Below, piece after piece: positions 1 to 7,129 of a stretch of DNA of 64,000 nt. The stretch is from positions 88,910 to 152,909 of the forward strand of contig UCII01000003.1 in assembly GCA_900472485.1 (NCBI GenBank), written 5' to 3'. The translations under genes and the position numbers were made by a program. Position 1 is the first letter of the stretch; each line of letters starts with the position of its first letter. The notes beneath the pieces were generated by a model. That model was not told the DNA's origin. It was given only the letters and a program-made list of their open reading frames with translations, and made no database searches. This DNA comes from Hyphomicrobiales bacterium. Lineage in GTDB: Bacteria > Pseudomonadota > Alphaproteobacteria > Rhizobiales > Rhizobiaceae.

Positions 1-3000
1 CAGCTCGCCGGTCAGCCGGAAACCGCCGGACTGAAAGCCGAATTCGACGAGCTGCGCTCACTGATGGACGGCCTTGCCCGCGAGGAATCCCTGCATCACG
101 TCGAGCGCCAGGTGAAAGCCATCGACACGTCGGGCCTGCAGGACGAGCTCGTCTCGCTTGCCTATCGCCTCGATGACATCAAACAGCATCTCGGCGGCAT
201 GAACGACAGCCCGGCCGTGTATGCGCTGGAAAACAAGCTGCTCACGATCGCAACCGCGATGGAAAGCCTCGGCTCGATGATGCAGCCGCAGGACCAGGCC
301 ATGCAGCGGCTGGAAGGCCGCCTCAGCGGCCTTGCCGACCAGATCGATCTGATGAGCCGCGATACGGGCCGGCGTCAGCCTGCCGACGATCTTTCCGGTC
401 GTCTCGAAGCGCTCGCCATGCGCATCGACGAGCTCGGCAGCGCCAAGGCCGTCGCCCGCCTCGAGGAGCGGCTGGACCAGCTTTCGCATCTGATGGAGCG
501 TTCGCAGAAGGCCGCACCGCAGCCGGAGCTCGTTACCTATCTCGCCGACATCTCCCACAAGATTGATGCGCTGGAACATGGGTCCGTCGGCAACGTACTG
601 GCCGACCGGCTGGATTATCTCGCCCGCCGCATCGATGAAATCGATTTCCATCCATCCGCTCCTCCAGCAAGCCTCGACGACAGCATGGCGCGCAGGCTCG
701 AAGGCCGTCTCTCCGATATCGCAGCCCGGCTGGAAGCGAGCACCGCCGCACCACCGACGGATACGCAGGCGCTGCGCAATCTCGAAGAGCAGATCGCCCA
801 TCTCTCGACATTGCTGACCGCTGAACCGCGGGCCGTTGCCGATCATCTGCCCCCGGATTTCGATCGCCGAATGAGCGCGATCGAGGACTACATGGCGACC
901 AACGACGAATATATCATCGAAGCAGCCCGCCATGCGGCGGAAACCGTCGTCGAAGCCTATTCGCGCGAGGGCGGCATGGGTCATGGTGCGCAAGCAGCCG
1001 ACATGGCGGCATTGACGGCCCTTGCCGAAGACCTTCGTCATCTCGAGGATCTCAGCCGCGCCAGCGACGAGCGCACGCACCGCACCTTCGAAGCCCTGCA
1101 CGACACGCTGCTGCAGATCGCCGACCGCCTCGACCATATGGAACAGCGCCGGCCGGCGCCCGCCATGCCGGCCGCGACATTCGAAAGCGACGTCTTTGCC
1201 GAAGAGGATGCCCCAGGCCTGAAGCCGCCCATGGCCGCGCAGCAGAAGACAGGTCCGATCATCCGCACGGTTGCGCCCGCCGAAGCCTCTGTCTCGGCCG
1301 AAGTTGCCGTCGCACAGGCGATCGACGCCAATACGAAGGCCGAAATCAAGGCGGCAGTGAAGAAGAGCGGCAAGTCCAGCCTGTTTGCGAGCCTCGGCAA
1401 GCGTTTCTTTACGCCGGAAAAGGCCGAGCCGATCTTTCCGCCGGACCGTCCGGTCATCGAACAGGCGCCATCGATCGATCCCGCCGACGTAATGCCCGGC
1501 GAAGAGGCCAACGAACTGCTGGAGCCGGGTTCCGGCGCGCCTGATATCAAGAAGATCCTTGAGCGCGTGCGCGCCAGCCAAAACACCTCGCGCAGCGGAA
1601 ACACGCGCCAGCCGACCGAAAACGAACGGGCGGATTACATCGCAGCCGCCCGGCGCGCCGCACAGGCTGCCGCCATGGAAGTCGATCAGACGCAGCGCTC
1701 GGCTCCTGCTTCCACCAAGGATGCCAGGAAGGGCGGCGCCTTCTCGCGCTTCCGCCGGCCGATCCTCCTGGCGTTGGGCGCCGTCATGCTCGCCATCATG
1801 GCCTATCCGCTGGCGAACACACTGACGCGCGGCCAGAAAGCGCCAGCACCGGCCCAAGCATCGACGATGGTCGCGCCTGCGGACAGCGCCGCGACCAATA
1901 CCGTCGCCGCCAATGCGAACCCGGCCGCCAGCAATCAGCAGCCTGCTGCAAATCAGGCCGCCGTACCTTCGGCTTCCACGACGCAGACGGCGGAAGTCCA
2001 GCCCGCCCCCATGGCCAGCGATCCCGTCGCAGCGCCAGCCAATGACCACCTGACGGCAGCGACCCCGCTCGACGGCAACCAGACGGCAAGCGAAGAGTTG
2101 GCGCCTGCCGGCAGCGCACCTGCGCAGCAGGCCACCGCTTTCGTTCAGACTGAGAATACGGCCGCGGCAACTCCCGCCGCCACGCCGGCAGCGCCTGATA
2201 TCGCCGTGCCTGACAGCATACAGCCGCCATCGCTCGTCGCTGCCGCCAAATCGGCCGATCCGGTCGCGCTCTTCGAAATCGGCGCGCGCTATACGGATGG
2301 CCGCGGCGTTGCTGCCGATATGAAGCAGGCCGCGAACTGGTATCAGCTTTCGGCCGATAAAGGTTATGCCCCGGCCCAGTACCGCCTCGCCAGCATGTAT
2401 GAGAAGGGCAACGGCGTCGATCGAGATCTTGTCAAAGCCAAGCAATATTATGAGCAGGCCGCCAATCAGGGCAATGCCAGCGCCATGCACAATCTCGCGG
2501 TTCTCTACGCCTCGGGCACAGTAGGACCGCAGGATTATGATAGCGCGGCGAACTGGTTTATCCGCGCCGCCGATCTCGGCGTCTCCGACAGCCAGTTCAA
2601 CCTCGCTATCCTCTATGCACGCGGCAACGGCGTGAAACAGGACCTGCAGGAATCCTACAAATGGTTCGCGATCGCTGCAAAGAGCGGCGACAAGGACGCC
2701 GCTCAGAAGCGCGATGAAGTCGCCAACGCCATGAAACCGGCCGATCTCGAAAGTGCGCGTGCCAAGGTCGACCTCTGGAAAGTGCAGCCGGGCGACCCGA
2801 AGGCGAACGGCACTGACATTCCTGACGAATGGACCACCGGCAAGGGCGTGAATACAGCCTCGATCGATATGAAGAAGGCGATCCGCAATATTCAGGCCAT
2901 CCTCAACAAGAATGGCTTCGATGCCGGTGTGCCCGACGGCGCCATGGGCGACAAGACAGTGGCCGCCCTGAAGAGCTTCCAGAAATCCGTCGGCCTGCCG

Positions 3001-3057
3001 GCGGATGGACGGGTCACCGATCAGGTGGTCAAGGAGCTGCTCGCCCGCAACAAGTAG
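1..3057 (+). CDS. podJ: PodJ-like polar localization protein, 5'-truncated by window edge
   Basis: The reading frame is already open at base 1, so the start lies upstream of the window. The visible part begins with about 400 residues of heptad-rich, Leu/Glu/Arg-rich sequence typical of coiled coils. A variable linker follows, then a single membrane segment near residues 585-610 (FRRPILLALGAVMLAIMAYP), a Pro/Ala/Gln-rich periplasmic linker, three or four Sel1 (TPR-like) repeats (bases about 2250-2720) and a C-terminal peptidoglycan-binding domain (about 2860-3050). This cytoplasmic coiled coil/membrane/periplasmic Sel1/PG-binding order is that of alphaproteobacterial PodJ, a cell-pole organiser. 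In rhizobia it influences polar growth and envelope integrity. The domain order is seen; the role is inferred from the family. A terminator follows the stop codon. Confidence 0.8.
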   Translation, partial: QLAGQPETAGLKAEFDELRSLMDGLAREESLHHVERQVKAIDTSGLQDELVSLAYRLDDIKQHLGGMNDSPAVYALENKLLTIATAMESLGSMMQPQDQAMQRLEGRLSGLADQIDLMSRDTGRRQPADDLSGRLEALAMRIDELGSAKAVARLEERLDQLSHLMERSQKAAPQPELVTYLADISHKIDALEHGSVGNVLADRLDYLARRIDEIDFHPSAPPASLDDSMARRLEGRLSDIAARLEASTAAPPTDTQALRNLEEQIAHLSTLLTAEPRAVADHLPPDFDRRMSAIEDYMATNDEYIIEAARHAAETVVEAYSREGGMGHGAQAADMAALTALAEDLRHLEDLSRASDERTHRTFEALHDTLLQIADRLDHMEQRRPAPAMPAATFESDVFAEEDAPGLKPPMAAQQKTGPIIRTVAPAEASVSAEVAVAQAIDANTKAEIKAAVKKSGKSSLFASLGKRFFTPEKAEPIFPPDRPVIEQAPSIDPADVMPGEEANELLEPGSGAPDIKKILERVRASQNTSRSGNTRQPTENERADYIAAARRAAQAAAMEVDQTQRSAPASTKDARKGGAFSRFRRPILLALGAVMLAIMAYPLANTLTRGQKAPAPAQASTMVAPADSAATNTVAANANPAASNQQPAANQAAVPSASTTQTAEVQPAPMASDPVAAPANDHLTAATPLDGNQTASEELAPAGSAPAQQATAFVQTENTAAATPAATPAAPDIAVPDSIQPPSLVAAAKSADPVALFEIGARYTDGRGVAADMKQAANWYQLSADKGYAPAQYRLASMYEKGNGVDRDLVKAKQYYEQAANQGNASAMHNLAVLYASGTVGPQDYDSAANWFIRAADLGVSDSQFNLAILYARGNGVKQDLQESYKWFAIAAKSGDKDAAQKRDEVANAMKPADLESARAKVDLWKVQPGDPKANGTDIPDEWTTGKGVNTASIDMKKAIRNIQAILNKNGFDAGVPDGAMGDKTVAALKSFQKSVGLPADGRVTDQVVKELLARNK

Positions 3058-3087
3058 CTTTAGGATTTCGTTCGAAAAGCGATCAAA

Positions 3088-3119
3088 CAAAATGCCGGCG
3101 TCAGCACGCGGGCATTTTT
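3088..3119 (+). terminator. Rho-independent terminator after podJ-like gene
   Basis: AAATGCC and GGCATTT form a stem around a GC-rich loop and are followed by a T-run, about 30 bases after the stop codon. Confidence 0.75.
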
Positions 3120-3345
3120 GTTTAGGAAGCTCAGAGCTGCCACATCCCTACGGTGCCGGCTGTTCCGCTATACAGCGTCACAGAAAAGTGGAAAAAGCCG
3201 GGTTAGGGTGAAATCCGGCAATTCGAAAACTGTGGCGGCGGCGCCTTTCCTAAGGCTCTGGCAATGATTTCAGATTAGAATCCGCCATTTAAGGGGAAAT
3301 GGGCTTCGGTCACCGCGCCGAAAAGCCTGCAAATGGGAACAAGGC

Positions 3346-4269
3346 GTGACGATCTATCTGCCGATTGCAGAATTGTCGGTGAATATTTTGATTATTCTCG
3401 GCATGGGAGCAGCCGTAGGATTTCTCTCCGGCATGTTCGGCGTCGGCGGCGGTTTCCTCATCACGCCTCTTCTGATTTTCTACAATATCCCGCCTGTTGT
3501 CGCCGTCGCGACCGGCTCCAATCAGGTCGTCGCCTCTTCAGTCTCGGGCGCGCTCAGCCATTTTCGCCGCGGCTCGCTCGACCTGAAACTGGGCTCGATC
3601 CTGCTGGCCGGCGGCTTGGCAGGGGCAACGTTCGGCCTCTGGCTATTCGTGCTGTTGCGAAGGCTCGGCCAGATCGACCTGATCATCTCGCTGATTTACG
3701 TGATTCTCCTCGGTACGGTAGGCTCGCTGATGCTGTGGGAAAGCGTGCGGGCCATGCGCCGTGCGGCCGGCAAGCTGCCGCCGGCAACCGGCAAGCCGCG
3801 CCATCACAACTGGGTGCAGCGGCTGCCGTTGAAACTTCGGTTCAAGAAATCCAAGCTCTATCTCAGCGCTCTTCCGGTGATCGGCCTCGGCTTCTTCGTC
3901 GGCATGCTGACGCCGATGGGTATCGGCGGCGGCTTCATCCTCGTGCCCGCCATGATCTATCTGTTGCGCGTACCCACCAACGTCGTTGTCGGCACCTCGC
4001 TGTTCCAGGTCATTTTCGTGACGGCCTTCACGACAATCGTCCAGGCCGCCACCAACTATTCGGTCGATATCATCCTGGCCTTTCTCTTGATGGTAGCGGG
4101 CGTCATCGGTGCGCAATACGGCGTTCGCGTCGGCCAGAAGCTGCGCGGCGAGCAATTGCGCGCGCTTCTCGGCCTCCTCGTCCTGGCCGTCGGTCTTCGC
4201 CTCGTCATTACGCTCGTGGTGACGCCGGCGGACGTTTACTCCGTCGTCATGGAAGGAGTGAGCCGATGA
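3346..4269 (+). CDS. TauE/SafE family sulfite/organosulfonate exporter-like membrane protein
   Basis: This is a 307-residue hydrophobic protein with about eight predicted membrane segments. Two Gly-rich motifs (MFGVGGGFLITPLLIF near the N-terminus and MGIGGGFILVPAMIYLL past the middle) are the duplicated signature of the TauE/SafE family (formerly DUF81), which moves sulfur-containing or other small anions across the inner membrane. The start is GTG, with a purine-rich GGGAACAAGG before it. Its stop codon overlaps the ATG of the next gene (ATGA at 4266-4269), so the two are translationally coupled. The substrate cannot be told from sequence. Confidence 0.85.
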   Translation: MTIYLPIAELSVNILIILGMGAAVGFLSGMFGVGGGFLITPLLIFYNIPPVVAVATGSNQVVASSVSGALSHFRRGSLDLKLGSILLAGGLAGATFGLWLFVLLRRLGQIDLIISLIYVILLGTVGSLMLWESVRAMRRAAGKLPPATGKPRHHNWVQRLPLKLRFKKSKLYLSALPVIGLGFFVGMLTPMGIGGGFILVPAMIYLLRVPTNVVVGTSLFQVIFVTAFTTIVQAATNYSVDIILAFLLMVAGVIGAQYGVRVGQKLRGEQLRALLGLLVLAVGLRLVITLVVTPADVYSVVMEGVSR

Positions 4270-5075
4270 GAGGATTCGGACTGCTCCTTGCTGCCGCATT
4301 GCTGCTCGCTCCGTTCTCCACGCGGGCGCAGGTGCTGCTCGATCAGCCGACGACCTCGACTACGGCGCGGGAGACGATGGAGATCGGCACGTCGACGAGC
4401 GAGATTGCCATTACCTCGGACTTCACCGGCGCCGATCTGACGATTTTCGGCGCGCTTTCCAACACCGACCAGCTGCTGCTGGCCATCGGCCAATACGATA
4501 TCGTCGTCGTGCTGGAGGGGCCGCGCGAGAATGCAACGGTTCGCAGGAAAGAGCGCGTCTTCGGCATATGGGTCAATACTCGCTCGATGACATTCGAGCA
4601 TGTGCCGGAAGCCTATTCGCTATCCAGCACGCGCGCGGTCGACAATATCACCACGCCGCTCGAACTCAGCGACCGCGGCATCGGCGTCGATCACATTCCA
4701 CTGACGCCGGTCGGCTTCGTCGGCAATGTCGGCGATGTTCCGGAATTCCGCAATGCCTTCCGACGCCTACAAAAGGCAGGTGGGCTCTATGAAAGCGATC
4801 CCGCCGGCGTTCGCTTCGTCAGCTCCTCGCTCTTCAAGGCAACGCTCAGGGTACCCGCCGATGTGCCGAACGGGGTGCATATGGTGCGCGCCTATCTCTT
4901 CAAGAGCGGCAAGTTCTTGACCGAGAAATCGCTGCCGCTGCGCGTCATCAAGACGGGGATAGAGCAGACGATCACGGATGCCGCGCATCAGCGGCCGATC
5001 ACCTATGGCATTTTTTCGGTGCTGCTGGCCCTCGTCACCGGCTGGAGCGCAAGCTTCATCTTCCGGAAGAACTGA
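4266..5075 (+). CDS. TIGR02186-family exported/membrane-anchored protein
   Basis: This 269-residue protein has an N-terminal signal peptide (MRGFGLLLAAALLLAPFSTRAQ), a beta-rich periplasmic body and a C-terminal membrane helix ending in FRKN (ITYGIFSVLLALVTGWSASF). It belongs to the alphaproteobacterial TIGR02186 family, which is usually found directly after a TauE/SafE exporter, as here with a 4-base overlap. The function is unknown. The pairing suggests a periplasmic accessory to the transporter, which is inference. Its stop codon directly abuts the stop of the convergent HxlR gene, with no room for a terminator. Confidence 0.8.
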   Translation: MRGFGLLLAAALLLAPFSTRAQVLLDQPTTSTTARETMEIGTSTSEIAITSDFTGADLTIFGALSNTDQLLLAIGQYDIVVVLEGPRENATVRRKERVFGIWVNTRSMTFEHVPEAYSLSSTRAVDNITTPLELSDRGIGVDHIPLTPVGFVGNVGDVPEFRNAFRRLQKAGGLYESDPAGVRFVSSSLFKATLRVPADVPNGVHMVRAYLFKSGKFLTEKSLPLRVIKTGIEQTITDAAHQRPITYGIFSVLLALVTGWSASFIFRKN

Positions 5076-5579
5076 TCAGCCGCCTTTCCGACGACTGGCG
5101 ACCTCGATATAGGCTTCGGTCAACCGGTCGAGTACCGAGGGCGTGCCCGGAGGCAGGACCTTGCCGAGATGCTCGGCACGCAGCTCGTCCATAAAATCAC
5201 CCCAGAGCTCCTGGCCGCCATCTTCCAGAAGCTCGGCCCGGATCGACAGCTCTTCGGACACCGGAAGATGCTTGCGGCCCCAGGCACCCATATGGGCAAA
5301 GAGGGGCACGAGGTCGATCGACATTTCCGTCAGACTGTAGACGGCCTTCTGCTTGTGAGTGGGATCGTTCTCGCGGGTCAGCAGGCCACGCTCCACCAGC
5401 CGCTTCAGCCGGTCCGCGAGGATATTGGAGGCAATCCCCTCCTGCGACTTCTGCAGCAGCTCGCGAAAATGCCGGCGATTGCCGAACATGATGTCCCTGA
5501 TGACGATCAGGCTCCAGCGATCGCCGAGGATTTCGAGTGTCAGATCGATCGGGCAGCCGGAACGAAGCAGCGCGTCCAT
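5076..5579 (-). CDS. HxlR-family winged-helix transcriptional regulator
   Basis: This 167-residue protein begins MDALLRSGCPIDLTLEILGD and contains the HxlR core: the conserved Cys-Pro near the N-terminus, GDRWSLIVIRDIMFGNRRHF and the wing region LVERGLLTRENDPTHKQKAVY. HxlR regulators bind DNA as dimers and respond to oxidants, electrophiles or other small molecules, often through the N-terminal cysteine. The frame extends 23 codons upstream, but an excellent GGAGG lies 6 bases before the ATG at 5579, which decides the start. The C-terminal 60 residues extend past the minimal domain. It is divergent from a RibD-like reductase, its probable target. Confidence 0.88.
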   Translation of the reverse strand: MDALLRSGCPIDLTLEILGDRWSLIVIRDIMFGNRRHFRELLQKSQEGIASNILADRLKRLVERGLLTRENDPTHKQKAVYSLTEMSIDLVPLFAHMGAWGRKHLPVSEELSIRAELLEDGGQELWGDFMDELRAEHLGKVLPPGTPSVLDRLTEAYIEVASRRKGG

Positions 5580-5691
5580 AAGGACCTCCAAAAACTGCTT
5601 GCATTTTGCTATCAGAGCATTTAGTTTGCAACTGATTTCTTTTAACAACCAGTTTTGATTATGATCCAGTTATCACAATGGAGGAGAAGTG
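5580..5691. promoter_or_regulatory. Divergent HxlR/reductase control region
   Basis: This A+T-rich gap between two divergent genes contains a small dyad AGTT-TGC-AACT and related repeats (AACTGAT, CCAGTT twice), plausible HxlR operator half-sites. No assignment of -35/-10 boxes was made with confidence. Confidence 0.4.
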
Positions 5692-6252
5692 ATGAGGAAG
5701 CTCGTTATCTGGAATCTCATGACGCTCGACGGTTATTTCGAGGGAGCCAAGCCCTGGGACCTCGATTTTCACATGCTCGCCTGGGGCGATGAGCTGGAAC
5801 ACTATGCGACCGAGCTCGGCAAGGAAGGCGATCTGCTGATCTTCGGGCGCAAAACCTATGAAGGCATGGCCGCCTATTGGCCGACCGCGACGGAAACGTC
5901 TGACATCACCGCCTATATGAACGGCATCGCCAAGATTGCCGCTTCGCGGACGCTCGACAAAGCAGACTGGAACAATACCCGGGTTGTCGGCGACATTGTC
6001 GCTGAAGTGAAGAAGCTGAAGGAAGAACCGGGCAAGACCATGTTCGTCTTCGGTAGCGCCGAAGTGACGGATGTGTTGCTCAAGGCTGGGCTAGTGGATG
6101 AGATCCGCATCTGCCTCGTTCCGGTCGTCCTCGGCGCCGGCAATCCGCATTTCAAACCGGCGGACGAACAACGGCCGATGAAGCTCATCGATTCACGCTC
6201 GTTGAAGACCGGCGCGGTGATCCTGCGCTATGAGCCGGTGAAGGCGGCCTAG
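5692..6252 (+). CDS. Dihydrofolate reductase / RibD C-terminal domain family protein
   Basis: This 186-residue protein (MRKLVIWNLMTLDGYFEGAK) has the fold signature of bacterial DHFR-like and RibD C-terminal reductases. It shows LLIFGRKTYEGMAAYWPT, FVFGSAEVTDVLLKAGLVDEI and LVPVVLGAGNPHF, matching the NADPH-binding and dimer segments of this family. It probably reduces a small carbonyl or pterin-like substrate with NADPH; the substrate is unknown. GGAGGAG lies 5 bases before the ATG at 5692. A GTG one codon upstream is less well placed. It is divergent from the HxlR regulator, an arrangement common for oxidoreductases under HxlR control. Confidence 0.85.
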   Translation: MRKLVIWNLMTLDGYFEGAKPWDLDFHMLAWGDELEHYATELGKEGDLLIFGRKTYEGMAAYWPTATETSDITAYMNGIAKIAASRTLDKADWNNTRVVGDIVAEVKKLKEEPGKTMFVFGSAEVTDVLLKAGLVDEIRICLVPVVLGAGNPHFKPADEQRPMKLIDSRSLKTGAVILRYEPVKAA

Positions 6253-6355
6253 AGCTTTTTCGCTTTTCTTCGAATCGCGAAAACGCTCTATCTTCGTGTT
6301 TTTACGCAATTCCTGGCGGAAAACCGCTTCGCACTTTTCCTGGAGTTGCTCTAAG
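6253..6355. repeat. RIME-like intergenic repeat (copy A)
   Basis: An imperfect inverted repeat (AGAGC...CGAAAACGCTCT) is followed by GCAATTCCTGGCGGAAAACC and GCTTCGCACTTTTCC. The AAAACCGCTNCGCACTTTT core recurs near 21.7, 33.4, 36.9, 49.6 and 55.6 kb in this window, always between genes. Confidence 0.7.
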
Positions 6356-7088
6356 CCGAGAGATTGCCGAAACGGACGGAATAGATGCGGTCGCGGCCGA
6401 GCAGGTGCGCAATCAGGCTCTCCCGCTCGAAAAGGCCGGCCATGGCCTTGTGGCGAAGATCGAGGCCACCGGTCATCACGCCGAAGGCCGGCATCAGCAG
6501 GCGGGCGCCATCCGTTGCAAAGCACGGGCGGCGCACTGATTTCTCCCGACGCCGAACGGTGGCGGAGGGGTGGAGATGGCCGGCGATCTCGCCGGCCTGC
6601 AAGCCCGCCTTCGGTTCATGGCGGAAAGTGAGCCCGCCATAATGCATCTCGTCGACCGAATGGCCGGGGAGATCGACCGCGCCGTCCGGATCGTGATTGC
6701 CGTTGATCCAGATCCATTCGCGGCCGCGGGCCATGTTGACGATCAGGCGGCGAAACTCGTCCGGCAGATGCTGCGAACCGACGCGATCATGGAAATTATC
6801 ACCCAGCGAAACGACGAGTTTCGGATCGTAGCGCGAGATGACGGCGGAAAGAACAGTCAGCGTCGCCAGCGTATCGTATGGCGGCAGCATCATGCCCCGG
6901 CGGGCAAAGGCCGCGCCCTTTTCCAGATGCAGGTCGGAGACGACGAGAATGCCGGCATCCGGCAGATAGAGCGCGCCGAGGGGATCACAGACGGCGGCGA
7001 CACCATGAATGACGGCCTCAACACCCAGCGCGCCGGCTGTGACGTTGCCTTGAGCATTCATATCTCGCGCTAGCGCCAGGCGATTCAT
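6351..7088 (-). CDS. pdeM: Ligase-associated DNA damage response endonuclease PdeM
   Basis: This 245-residue calcineurin-type metallophosphoesterase has all the metal-binding motifs in order: SDLHLEKG (residues 51-58), GDNFHD, GNHDPD and GHLHP. Length and motifs fit PdeM, which is encoded beside an Lhr-like helicase in the bacterial ligase-associated DNA repair cluster. It follows the helicase gene on the same strand with a 41-base gap, so the two are likely cotranscribed. The ATG at 7088 is taken as the start; a GTG one codon earlier and an ATG ten codons later are alternatives. The normal partners (ATP-dependent DNA ligase and exonuclease) are not adjacent. Confidence 0.9.
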   Translation of the reverse strand: MNRLALARDMNAQGNVTAGALGVEAVIHGVAAVCDPLGALYLPDAGILVVSDLHLEKGAAFARRGMMLPPYDTLATLTVLSAVISRYDPKLVVSLGDNFHDRVGSQHLPDEFRRLIVNMARGREWIWINGNHDPDGAVDLPGHSVDEMHYGGLTFRHEPKAGLQAGEIAGHLHPSATVRRREKSVRRPCFATDGARLLMPAFGVMTGGLDLRHKAMAGLFERESLIAHLLGRDRIYSVRFGNLSA

Positions 7089-7129
7089 CACTTTAACAAT
7101 CTACCTTCGTCGTCTGCTTTGCAGCATCC

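Noticed and set aside
58..3090. A 1010-codon open frame on the minus strand opposite the podJ-like gene
   Set aside because: It mirrors the high-G+C coding gene. The plus-strand protein has recognisable Sel1 and peptidoglycan-binding domains and the antisense reading has none.
3333..5075. A 580-codon plus-strand frame that seems to fuse the TauE-like and TIGR02186 genes
   Set aside because: It reads the TauE gene in the wrong frame and only joins the real frame at 4266. The ATGA overlap and signal peptide show two genes.
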